From: Tahibacter amnicola
GTDB lineage: Bacteria; Pseudomonadota; Gammaproteobacteria; Xanthomonadales; Rhodanobacteraceae
Assembly (NCBI RefSeq): GCF_025398735.1
Contig: NZ_CP104694.1
Span: forward strand, 6,041,465-6,105,464
Direction of reading: 5' to 3'
Length of the DNA stretch: 64,000 nt
Every line of letters starts with the position of its first letter. Positions within the stretch are counted from its first letter, which is position 1. The position numbers and the translations under genes were made by a program. Below the pieces are notes generated by a model. It made no database searches. It was given only the letters and a program-made list of their open reading frames with translations, and was not told where the DNA came from. This document shows positions 19,677-26,956 of the stretch, piece by piece.

Positions 19677-19985
19677 TCAGTCTTCCGGGCCACCATCATC
19701 GATCTCGACTGAACCCCTGTCAGAGGGCCAGTCGACTGGCCCCACGCATTCAATGAGCTGCCGTGACACTTCGGCACAGCGCCTGCCTCTGAGCACGGCT
19801 TTTGTCTCGACATTTCGCAACAACCAACACTTCAAGGAGGGATCGAAAATCCGGCCGTCCACGCGTTCGACAACATCACTGCTTCCGACGCTGTCGCGCT
19901 GACTCCTGCACTCGAACTCAGAAGGATCGCAGCACCCGACAAAAAAGGATCGCAGCACCCAACAAACGCTTGAGAGCTCACCCAT
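19677..19985 (-). CDS. Small Cys-rich ORF, function unknown
   Basis: This 102-codon frame starts at an ATG preceded by AGGAG at a six-base spacing, which favours real translation. The product has six cysteines, among them VCWVLRSFFVGCCDP near the N-terminus. It matches no family I know. That N-terminal stretch is encoded by a 23-bp tandem duplication, which puts the two copies in different frames. This weakens the case for an old conserved gene. It would lie 108 bp upstream of the exported protein on the same strand. Spurious coding remains possible. Confidence 0.35.
   Translation of the reverse strand: MGELSSVCWVLRSFFVGCCDPSEFECRSQRDSVGSSDVVERVDGRIFDPSLKCWLLRNVETKAVLRGRRCAEVSRQLIECVGPVDWPSDRGSVEIDDGGPED
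19922..19966. repeat. Two-copy 23-bp direct repeat
   Basis: AAGGATCGCAGCACCC starts at 19922 and again at 19945, a period of 23 bp. The second copy differs by CAACAAA versus CGACAAA after the shared core. It lies inside the small Cys-rich ORF and shifts frame between the copies. Confidence 0.8.
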
Positions 19986-20106
19986 GCAATTCTCCTCAAT
20001 GTGGACGATGCCAATCGGGAAAGCGATCAATTCAGGCCAACCATCTTTCAGTGAATTCCGACAGGCCAGCGACGCGAAGGACTACCCGCTGTTCGGAGTT
20101 TTCTTA

Positions 20107-20978
20107 GAGTGCCTAACAAAACCGTTCAATCGCACGCCAGCAGATCAATGAGCAAGCGAGCAATCCGAAGGCCAGATAGATTTCAGGGCGGCGCTCATAC
20201 CGGATGCGAAGGCGTTTGAATCGGTTGAGCCAAGCAAACGTTCTTTCGACGACCCAACGATGCTTGCCCAGTCGCTGGCTAGATTCGACGCCTCGCCGAG
20301 CGATACGCTGGACGATTCCACGGTGCCGTAACGCGTGTCGGCAATGTTCGTAGTCGTATCCCTTGTCAGCATGAACCTTGTCTGGCCATCGCCGAGGACG
20401 CCCTCGAAGACCACCAACCGCAGGTAACGCATTGACTACGGCTTCGAAGCACTTGCTGTCGTGCGTGTTCGCGCCGCTGATGAGGAACGAGAGCGGCGTG
20501 CCCCTGGCATCGACCGCAACGTGCCTTTTGCACCCCAACTTTCCTCGATCGGTAGGATTTGGACCGGTTTCCTCCCCGCCCGGGGGAAGGAACACTCGCT
20601 GCATCCACACTCACTCGCGACATGTCGATCTGATCGTAGCTACGCAACCGCCGCAACAGTTCCTTGTGCAATCGATCCCAAACACCGCTCTGCTGCCAGT
20701 CTCGCAGCCGTCGCCAGCAGGTCATGCCGGATCCATAGCCTAGCCGGAGCGGCAAATGCTCCCATGGAATCCCCGTCCTCAGGACAAACACGATGCCGTT
20801 GATGGCAGCACGATCCGGCACTCTTGGCCGACCACCTTTCGGGCGATCTGGCTCCGGCGGAAGTAGCCGCCGAATCACGTCCCACAGATCGTCCTTGATC
20901 TCAAGCTTACTCATCCGTCAGCACTCAACTCTTTGTGGCTGACGCATTGTAGACTACGCGGCGTTTTGTTAGGAACTC
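20107..20978 (-). mobile_element. IS5-family (IS427-like) insertion sequence, 872 bp
   Basis: The ends are 17-bp imperfect inverted repeats: GAGTGCCTAACAAAACC at 20107-20123 and, read inward from the other side, GAGTTCCTAACAAAACG at 20978-20962. TTA flanks the element on both sides (20104-20106 and 20979-20981). Uninterrupted copies of the host repeat read TTCTTAGTTGCG at this place, so TTA is a true 3-bp target duplication. The size and the two overlapping transposase frames fit the IS427 subgroup. Confidence 0.92.
20113..20914 (-). CDS. IS5-family DDE transposase in two frames
   Basis: The first frame starts at the ATG at 20914 (MSKLEIKDDLWDVIRRLLPP) and carries the N-terminal domain and the first catalytic Asp in VSVDAAS. 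The second frame, ending at 20113, continues with ETGPNPTDRGKLG, the second Asp in HADKGYDYEHCR, and the Glu in RWVVERTFAWLNRFKRLR. Joining them needs a +1 (or -2) shift near a CCTTCCCCCGGGCGGGG stretch. This may be programmed frameshifting, as proposed for IS427-like elements, or a single inserted base that inactivates the gene. The joined protein would be about 265 residues with DDE intact. Terminal repeats are intact, so the insertion looks recent. Confidence 0.85.
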
Positions 20979-21680
20979 TTAGTTGCGAATCGATTTGCGC
21001 AGTCGGCTACGCACTGTGTGGTCCGCGTAACGGACAGATTGGTGGGTGTCCTGGAGTCTGGCAGTTCAGGCCAGCCACTATTGGGCGAACTCCAGCGCCA
21101 TTCGTGTGAAGGACCAGCCATCTTTCGGAAACTCCGCGATCAATTCAGGCCAACCATCTTTCAGTGAGTTCCGACATGCCGGCGACGAGAGGGACTACCC
21201 GCTGTTCGGAGTCTTCTTAGTTGCGAATTGATTTGACCAGTCGGCTACGCACTGTGTGGTCCGCGTAACGGACGGATTGGTGGGTGTCCTGGAGTCTGCT
21301 GTGTGGTCCGCGTAACGGACGGATTGGTGGGTGTCCTGGAGTCTGGCAGTTCAGGCCAGCCACTATTGGGCGAACTCCAGCGCCAATCGGTGTGAAGGAC
21401 CAGCCGTCTTTCGGAAACTCCGCGATCAATTCAGGCCCGATCAATTCAGGCCAACCATCTTTCAGCGAATTCCGACAGGCCGGCGACGAGAGGGACTACC
21501 CGCTGTTCGGAGTCTTCTTAGTTGCGAATTGATTTGGCCAGTCGGCTACGCACTGTGTGGTCCGCGTAACGGACGGATTGGTGGGTGTCCTGGAGTCTGG
21601 CAGTTCAGGCCAGCCACTATTGGGCGAACTCCAGCGCCAATCGGTGTGAAGGACCAGCCGTCTTTCGGAAACTCCGCGGC

Positions 21681-21706
21681 GGCATCGCCTAAGCAGGGGC
21701 GATGCC
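21681..21706. other. Perfect 9-bp stem-loop just after the repeat array
   Basis: GGCATCGCC (21681-21689) pairs with GGCGATGCC (21698-21706) around an eight-base loop. No T-run follows on either strand. It stands exactly where the last copy of the 238-bp repeat breaks off, so it may mark the array boundary. The following 170 bp up to the next hairpin show nothing recognisable. Confidence 0.6.
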
Positions 21707-21874
21707 GACTCAGCCTGATGCGCGTCGATCCAGGAAGGCCGCCACGATGGATTCCGGCGGCCAGGGACGAAGGGCCAATCTGGCCACGGAGACGACCTGT
21801 CAGCTGCGCGTGGCGTAGGTATCGGAACGGCCCGCTTGCTGGGCGTCCTGGAATGGAATTGAAGCGACTACGCG

Positions 21875-21905
21875 GCGCCCATCGTGCGTAACGATGGGCG
21901 CTTTT
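21875..21905 (+). terminator. Intrinsic-terminator-like hairpin
   Basis: An 11-bp perfect stem, GCGCCCATCGT (21875-21885) with ACGATGGGCGC (21891-21901), has a five-base loop and is followed by TTTT on the plus strand. No plus-strand gene is clear upstream. It sits 43 bp past the 3' end of the minus-strand EF-hand gene, so it may act for that gene through the stem alone. Confidence 0.6.
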
Positions 21906-21947
21906 CAGGAAACGCTCTACCTGGCTCCAGTCGGCACTGCTGCTCGG

Positions 21948-22370
21948 TTACCGCCGCTGCTCGCGCTGATTCTGGGTGTTGTTGGTGTCGCGGTAGCCGG
22001 TCCACTCGTCGCGGGAAATGCGGCCGTCGCCATTCTTGTCGACCTGGGCCAGCGTCATCGTTCGCATGCCAGCCTTGTTGAACTCGGTGTTGCTGAGGTT
22101 GCCGTCACTGTCACTGTCAAATCGCTGGAACGACTGCACATCCATGGTGTTCGCCATGTTCGAATCGCCGCTCTTTGCCGCCGTGGCGGACGTATCCGTT
22201 CCGGTCGTTGAACCACTCTGGGGATTGGTGGACGACCGGTTCGCAGGCGGCGTATTGGGGGAGGTACCGGCGGGCGGCTGGTTCTGCGGGGTGTTTCCCG
22301 AGGTTTGCGCCACAACACCAAACGACATCAGGCACAGCGCTGCGGCGAGTCCAACAGTATACGCTTTCAT
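21948..22370 (-). CDS. Exported EF-hand calcium-binding protein
   Basis: The 140-residue protein has a signal peptide (MKAYTVGLAAALCLMSFGVVA, cleavage near AQT) and then a 55-residue linker rich in Pro, Thr, Ser and Asn. Two canonical EF-hand loops follow: DSDSDGNLSNTE at residues 85-96 and DKNGDGRISRDE at 111-122. Both keep the Asp, Gly-6 and Glu-12 pattern, so calcium binding is expected. The tail is Asn/Gln/Arg-rich. The ATG at 22370 has AAGGAG at a seven-base spacing; a longer frame upstream is rejected. Role unknown, perhaps a periplasmic calcium buffer or sensor. The nearest neighbours are repeats and a transposase, not a pathway. Confidence 0.88.
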   Translation of the reverse strand: MKAYTVGLAAALCLMSFGVVAQTSGNTPQNQPPAGTSPNTPPANRSSTNPQSGSTTGTDTSATAAKSGDSNMANTMDVQSFQRFDSDSDGNLSNTEFNKAGMRTMTLAQVDKNGDGRISRDEWTGYRDTNNTQNQREQRR

Positions 22371-22679
22371 TATTATCTCCTTGTGGTTTTTGTGATCACT
22401 ATGGCGCAGCACGCGCCACGCCACCCGCCACGTATACGAAGCCACATGTCGCAACGAAGTGAAGCAACGTTGTCTCCCGGTGATCGTCGCGTCCGCCATC
22501 GGTGGCATTGTTGTCGCTGCGCTGGCTCGTCCACGAACCAGACAGCGTTTGCGGAACGATTGGCGGACAGATCACCTGGGCCTCGGGGCACTTCAGACGC
22601 TGCAGGATCAGAAAATTCCGACGCCAGCGCGAGGAATCCACTGATTCTGTTGCCGCCGATACCGTGAAATAGTGCCCTG
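22371..22679. other. Intergenic region between the EF-hand gene and the transposase
   Basis: This 309-bp divergent spacer must hold the promoter of the EF-hand gene, but I see no clear sigma-70 hexamers. GAAAATTCCGACG near 22610 resembles part of the repeat motif present at 23.7 kb. Open frames here on the minus strand have no family resemblance and no good ribosome site. Confidence 0.4.
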
Positions 22680-23657
22680 ATGAGCGCCCCACGCCACCAG
22701 ATGGTTCCACCCGGTGAAGCCGGATACTTCCACTGCATTTCCCGCTGCGTTCGGCGCGCATTCCTCTGCGGCCAGGACACCTACACCGGACAATCCTTTG
22801 ACCATCGCAAGCAATGGATCGAGGACCGGCTGTACCAGCTGGCGAACATCTTCGCGGTAGGCGTCTACGCCTATGCCGTGATGAGCAACCATGTCCATGT
22901 CGTTGCCCACGTCAATCCAGGCGTGGCGGCAAGCTGGTCGGCAGATGAAGTTGCGGAACGCTGGTTGCGGCTGTGTCCGGTACGATCCGGTAGCGAGATC
23001 GATCTCGCGGCGTCAGCGATCAAGGCCAGCCATATTGCCGCCGATCCAGCGAAGGTGGCGATCTATCGTGAACGGCTCGCCTCGTTGCCCTGGTTCATGC
23101 GCTGCTTGAATGAACCGATCGCGCGACGCGCCAACCGCGAAGATGCGTGTACCGGGCGATTCTGGGAAGGTCGGTATCGCTGCCAGGCCTTGCTCGACGA
23201 AACGGCGCTGCTTGCCTGCATGACGTATGTCGATCTCAACCCGATCCGTGCTGGTATCGCGTCGGATCTTCCTTCGTCGAGGCACACCTCGATCTGCCGG
23301 CGCCTGCAGCACGTCGGAAGCAGGGCACTTCTTGAGCCCATAGCGGGCCACCCCACTCACGCGTTGTCCATGTCAGTAACCGACTACGTGAAACTCGTGG
23401 AGTGGACAGGCGCCCGGCGACGAATGGACTGCCGTGCCCCCCACTTTGGTGACCCGCCGACTGTGCTTCGATCCCTCGGAATGACACCCGAGTCCTGGCA
23501 CGCCGAGGTGTTCACGATCGAATCACGCTACTGGAGAGCCGTCGGCTCCGTGGAAGCGCTGATCAACAAGGCACGGGATCTCGGTCAGCGTTGGCTTAAG
23601 GGCGGAGGCTTGAAACGCCTTTGTCGATCGCGCGTTCGGTCAACCGTCGCAGCATAG
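22680..23657 (+). CDS. REP-associated/IS200-like Y1-type transposase
   Basis: The 325-residue protein has the IS200-like fold of REP-associated transposases. The N-terminal strand is GEAGYFHCISRCVRRAFLC. The HUH motif is SNHVHVV (His71 and His73) in YAYAVMSNHVHVV, and the conserved block GRFWEGRYRCQALLDE leads to CMTYVDLNPIRAGI near residue 190. The tyrosine usually found in the helix after the FMQ-like segment is Ile147 here (FMRCLNEPIARRANRED), so the catalytic nucleophile is uncertain. The C-terminal 130 residues are an extension. Such single-copy genes move or maintain short palindromic repeats; related repeats stand on both sides of it here. Confidence 0.8.
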   Translation: MSAPRHQMVPPGEAGYFHCISRCVRRAFLCGQDTYTGQSFDHRKQWIEDRLYQLANIFAVGVYAYAVMSNHVHVVAHVNPGVAASWSADEVAERWLRLCPVRSGSEIDLAASAIKASHIAADPAKVAIYRERLASLPWFMRCLNEPIARRANREDACTGRFWEGRYRCQALLDETALLACMTYVDLNPIRAGIASDLPSSRHTSICRRLQHVGSRALLEPIAGHPTHALSMSVTDYVKLVEWTGARRRMDCRAPHFGDPPTVLRSLGMTPESWHAEVFTIESRYWRAVGSVEALINKARDLGQRWLKGGGLKRLCRSRVRSTVAA

Positions 23658-23685
23658 ATCGGTTGCTACGGCTTGTGGCCACGAG

Positions 23686-23873
23686 CTACGCGTCATATCG
23701 GTGCCTCTGGCGAGATATCTCAGGCCGCTCCGAATCCCGGAAAATTCCGAAACATTGATGGCCTGAAAAACGCGCTGCATGCGGCCGATCTACACGTCAT
23801 ATCAGTGCGTCTGGCACGTATCTCAAACGGTCGATCCGATTCTCGGAAATTTCCGAATGATGGATGGCCTGGA
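23686..23873. repeat. Two diverged direct repeats with a palindromic core, next to the transposase
   Basis: Two copies of about 82 bp lie at 23686-23767 and 23790-23873 (period 104 bp). Both start CTACxCGTCATATC and end GATGGCCTG(G)AA. Each contains a GGAA...TTCC core; in the second copy TCGGAAATTTCCGA at 23843-23856 is a perfect 14-bp palindrome. The minus strand of the 238-bp array carries the related GGAATTCACTGAAAGATGG followed by TTGGCCTGAA. The two sites therefore appear to belong to one family, in opposite orientation around the transposase gene. Confidence 0.8.
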
Positions 23874-24262
23874 ATGGAACGCGCCGCCTGGAACGTGCCG
23901 CGGATGGCCGCAGCTGACGGAGCACCGCCTCCGCGGCCCCATACCGCACCGCCCGGAATATCTGTCACCATACGGATTGACGCCGTCGCATCGCGTTCGC
24001 AAGAATCACCCCGCTGCCGCCAAATCGGCAGCCCAGGATTGGTCTCCTGGATCACTCGGCGCACAAAGCGCCCATCCGACGATGACGGCGCTATTTTTTC
24101 GCCCAGTTGTCGGCTGGGCGCCCTATTGCCCCCATTTTTATGGCGGGCGGCGCTTGGCAGCCGCGAGGCTGGCCGGACCGAGTGGCCGGTAGACCAACCA
24201 TGCGCCGTCCGTCACCGTTTCGGGTCCGGTGACGGGTTACTCCCACTCGTCGAGGACACGCA
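23874..24262. other. Intergenic DNA without a supported gene
   Basis: No frame here has a family resemblance or ribosome site. An imperfect region contains the stem CGCCCAG/CTGGGCG near 24100-24118, preceded rather than followed by a T-run on the plus strand. Nothing else is evident. Confidence 0.4.
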
Positions 24263-24391
24263 ATGTCTCTCCGCATGGAACGCCCGTTCGCCACCGGCGA
24301 ACGTTTGCCGTCGAGTCGTACCCGCCGCCTGCGCGCGCCCCTGGGGCGCGGCAGGCAGTTGCCCGCACTGAACCGGAGGCCAGTCGCATGA
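24263..24391 (+). CDS. Arg-rich 42-residue ORF, possible leader of the next gene
   Basis: The ATG at 24263 is preceded by GAGGA at about seven bases. The 42-residue product is very rich in Arg and Pro (SSRTRRLRAPLGRGRQLPAL) and its stop overlaps the next start in an ATGA arrangement, which suggests translational coupling. GC-rich DNA often yields Arg/Pro-rich chance frames, so the case rests on the overlap and the ribosome site. Confidence 0.35.
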   Translation: MSLRMERPFATGERLPSSRTRRLRAPLGRGRQLPALNRRPVA

Positions 24392-24741
24392 AGACCTCCT
24401 CCCGCAACACCGAGCGATCTCATTTGCCAGAAGCGCCCGAGTACAGCATCCAGGATGTGCTCGTCTCGCCGCTCGCTGTTGACCACGCCGATTTCCCGCG
24501 CCTGCTCGGCGCCGCGCGCTACGAACGCGATAGCGCATTGGCCAGCCTGCGCACGCTCGCCCAGGTGATTCGTACCATCTCGTCCCGGGACGAGCCGCCA
24601 GATGGCGATATGGTTCACGACGTTGGCAAGCTGGTGGCGCACTTCGCCAACTACGCGGATGCGATGACCACGCTGGAAAGCCACGCGGACTACCAATGGC
24701 AACGCCTCGGCCACGAAGACACCTCACAGGTGGAAGCGTAG
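24388..24741 (+). CDS. Hypothetical helical protein
   Basis: The 117-residue product begins at an ATG with GGAGG eight bases upstream. It is hydrophilic and mostly helical: residues 40-75 (RLLGAARYERDSALASLRTL) and 85-110 (LVAHFANYADAMTTLESHAD) look like two amphipathic helices. No signal peptide, cysteine or known motif is seen. I do not recognise the family. The good ribosome site and ordinary composition compared with its surroundings argue that it is real. It is flanked on both sides by several hundred bases without recognisable genes. Confidence 0.6.
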   Translation: MKTSSRNTERSHLPEAPEYSIQDVLVSPLAVDHADFPRLLGAARYERDSALASLRTLAQVIRTISSRDEPPDGDMVHDVGKLVAHFANYADAMTTLESHADYQWQRLGHEDTSQVEA

Positions 24742-25327
24742 CGCCGGGACACGCGAGCACGACGGGTGTACCCGCAAACGGATGCGCCCGATCGTGCACT
24801 CACCTCCGGCGGTGTGCGCATGGTCGCGAATGCGGCCGCACACCGGAGGACACCCCGGTTGTGAGGCGTGATTGTGAGAGTGGCACAGGAAACACCGCAC
24901 GACCGCCCCGGAACGGTCGAATTGCCGCGCGTGACGTTGTGGATCTCTCCGGAAGTCCGCAACGATTCGCATGGCATCACGGTGTTTCCGGTGACGTTTT
25001 CCTGCCATAGACGACCGGACGGACGGCCTTTGGGTAGCGCAGCCCTTTCGCGAAGGGTTGCCGGAGGCATCGTGCTGACGAGCACGGCGCCGCCATCCCG
25101 ATAGTCGGCTCGTACCGGTTCGATCGCTCCGTCGCCGCGGCCGCGGCGACCGGCCCTCTCCTCCTGACCTGCGCAGTCACTCTGATGATCCTGGCCCATG
25201 CGCGCCTGTCTGGCGCGTCATGTCACCGACGGTCGCCGCTGGCCCGGCGACGCCGGCCATTCTTGAACGAATGTCGCAGCTGCCGCTGTGGCGGTTGCGG
25301 AACGCATCTATTGATCAAGGAACGACG
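24742..25327. other. Intergenic region with one long palindrome
   Basis: Some 590 bp lie between two unknown genes. Apart from the palindrome at 25131-25150 and an imperfect stem near 25037-25060 (GCAGCCCTT...AAGGGTTGC) I see nothing. A 169-codon minus-strand frame crosses it but has no family resemblance or ribosome site. Confidence 0.45.
25131..25150. promoter_or_regulatory. Perfect 20-bp GC palindrome upstream of an exported protein gene
   Basis: GTCGCCGCGG and its exact reverse complement meet at 25140/25141, giving a 20-bp dyad with no spacer, 178 bp before the next start codon. It could be an operator or cruciform-prone site; GC-rich DNA makes such palindromes more likely by chance. 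Confidence 0.4.
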
Positions 25328-26248
25328 ATGAAATTCTCTTCATGGCTCGGCGCCTTCGCGCTGGTGCCGGCAATTTCGGTCCCGGCCTCCGCGGCCGTAC
25401 CAGCTTTTGAATGTCGCGCCTGCACACCCGCGCAGGAACAGGGCATGGCGTTGGCAAAGCCCGGACAAGGCCTGCGATTCGTCTACGACTTCGCCAGTCA
25501 CAGCATCCGCAAGTTCGATGTCGTCTATCACACGGGCGGCGGTAACAAAGCCATCCGCGAGGCATTGGAAATGCCGGTGGACGCAGACGTGCAGCGACTC
25601 TTCGCCCTGTACGACGCATTGCATACCCGTAGTCCGGTGCTGGTGGAACAGGGCCAGATTCGGGTGGACGTCGCGAGCCTTGGCGTGACCGAGGGCTCCA
25701 GCGGCGTGCGATTTTTCGACCTGGCACGCGTCGCCTGGCATGCATCCACCGGGCAGGAGTACCAGCGCTTCATGGGACGTCTGTCCGCCATGCTGGCCAG
25801 CCCGCCGGATACGCGCATGCTCAGCGGCGAACTGGCCGACCTTCTCCACGGTATCAACCTGGGCTTCAAGAGCACGTATGTCGAAGGCGGCACAGGCGGC
25901 GCGACGGTGGGCGTGAGCCTCGAGAAGGGCGCCACGATCACCATGGAGGTCTGCGATGGGGACGGGATATGCAGCGTCGTGCACATCAATACGACAGCGG
26001 ACAACGCATTGACCTACGAGAAGACGATCGACACGCGGTCGGACAACGTACTGCCCTCACAGCAGATGAGCTTTCCCCACGCCTGGAATTTCTACGATCG
26101 TAACGACGCACGGGAATTCGGCGAACGCATCGCGCGCAGCACAGGTGGGCACTTCTCCATGGGTATCCTCAGTTGCACGGAGGTGGTGCTTACCTGCGCA
26201 CGCCAGGGAAGTACGACGTTTATCGGGTGCAGGGTCGATTGCATGTGA
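25328..26248 (+). CDS. Hypothetical exported protein with paired cysteines
   Basis: The 306-residue product has a clear signal peptide (MKFSSWLGAFALVPAISVPASAA, cleavage near residue 23) and AAGGA before the ATG. The mature N-terminus has a CxxC (FECRACTPAQEQ). Two CxxxxC pairs follow: EVCDGDGICSV near residue 215 and, near the end, LSCTEVVLTCARQG plus GCRVDCM, which suggests a disulfide-stabilised periplasmic or secreted protein. The middle is of mixed helix and strand without known catalytic motifs. I do not recognise the family. It is isolated between intergenic stretches and is followed by a perfect hairpin. A type II secretion client is possible but unproved. Confidence 0.75.
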   Translation: MKFSSWLGAFALVPAISVPASAAVPAFECRACTPAQEQGMALAKPGQGLRFVYDFASHSIRKFDVVYHTGGGNKAIREALEMPVDADVQRLFALYDALHTRSPVLVEQGQIRVDVASLGVTEGSSGVRFFDLARVAWHASTGQEYQRFMGRLSAMLASPPDTRMLSGELADLLHGINLGFKSTYVEGGTGGATVGVSLEKGATITMEVCDGDGICSVVHINTTADNALTYEKTIDTRSDNVLPSQQMSFPHAWNFYDRNDAREFGERIARSTGGHFSMGILSCTEVVLTCARQGSTTFIGCRVDCM

Positions 26249-26384
26249 CGGTGCGAGAAGCACCATGGACCACCGCCGATGTCCCGAGAAGCCAATAGAT
26301 CGCACGGGCACATCGCGGCCATTTTGTGCCGAAGGACAAGGTACAGACCGCAGTTGATGGTGCGCGTGCAGTGGCCAAAGGCAC

Positions 26385-26408
26385 GAAGCCCAGCGAACGC
26401 TGGGCTTC
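26385..26408. terminator. Perfect 11-bp hairpin, possible terminator
   Basis: GAAGCCCAGCG (26385-26395) and CGCTGGGCTTC (26398-26408) form a perfect stem with a two-base spacer. No T-run follows on either strand, so intrinsic termination is only suggested. It lies 137 bp past the exported protein gene and just ahead of the minisatellite. Confidence 0.4.
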
Positions 26409-26474
26409 CGTGGTCCGCGTGTCTGCGATGTTCCCGCTTTGGCGTAGGAATTGTCCGAATCGTAGTTGCCCGGG

Positions 26475-26815
26475 ATTCGCGCGCGCAGATTCGCGCGCGG
26501 ATTCGTGGATGCCCCGGACTGACTCGCCCCTGGACGCGTGGATCTCCCCGATTCGCGCGGCTGACTCGTGGATGTCCCGGATTCGTATGCGTGGATTCGT
26601 GGATGTCCCGAACTCGCCGGACTGACTCGCCCCTGGACGCGTGGATCTCCCCGATTCGCGCGGCTGACTCGTGGATGTCCCGGATTCGTATGCGTGGATT
26701 CGTGGATGTCCCGAACTCGCCGTGGATGTCCCGAACTCGCGTGCGTGGATTCGTGGATGTCCCGAACTCGCATGCCGAACTCGCATGGATGTCCCGGACT
26801 CGCGGCCCCAGATTC
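26475..26815. repeat. Minisatellite based on GGATTCGTGGATGTCCCG
   Basis: The core words GATTCGTGGATGTCCCG and GAACTCGC recur many times over about 340 bp. A higher-order unit of 103 bp, starting GGACTGACTCGCCCCTGG, is present twice back to back (26516-26618 and 26619-26721) with essentially no differences. Shorter partial units flank it. The 103-bp period is not a multiple of three and every frame stays open, so the long ORFs crossing it (for example with RDIHES repeats on the minus strand) are probably artefacts. Confidence 0.9.
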
Positions 26816-26956
26816 GCACCCAAGTTGTCGCGCGATCGATGCGCCAGGCAGGCGTCGTGACGAAATGATGGCTGCAAACATGAGTCACGCGTGTCCGGCA
26901 AATCCGCTGGTCGGGTGCCGGTATCAGGCGGCGTGACAGCCGGCGTTGACGCGGAC

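Larger units (their letters stand above)
20023..21678. repeat. Degenerate 238-bp tandem repeat array, interrupted by an insertion sequence
   Basis: Four copies of one unit are visible. Copy 1 is a 3' fragment (20023-20106). Copy 2 (20982-21219, 238 bp) is complete. Copy 3 (21220-21520, 301 bp) is expanded by an internal duplication of about 47 bp around CTGTGTGGTCCGCGTAACGG and by a doubled GATCAATTCAGGCC. Copy 4 (21521 to about 21678) is cut off after ACTCCGCG. Units start GTTGCGAAT and end GTTCGGAGTCTTCTTA. Copies 3 and 4 are nearly identical over their shared part; copies 1 and 2 are more diverged. Short frames inside the array are not conserved between copies, so it is treated as non-coding. 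Confidence 0.92.

Noticed and set aside
20982-21678. CRISPR array
   Set aside because: The units are 238 bp or longer and repeat almost entirely; there are no short repeats with unique spacers and no cas genes.
21046-21891. Several short plus-strand frames starting MSWSLAVQASHYW or similar
   Set aside because: They are produced by the tandem repeat, change frame between copies and have no conserved end.
24690-25199. 169-codon minus-strand frame in the intergenic stretch
   Set aside because: Arg/Gly-rich chance frame without ribosome site, signal peptide or family resemblance.
26057-26881. Minus-strand frame with RDIHES-type repeats across the minisatellite
   Set aside because: All six frames are open through the repeat, the period is not a multiple of three, and no ribosome site precedes it.
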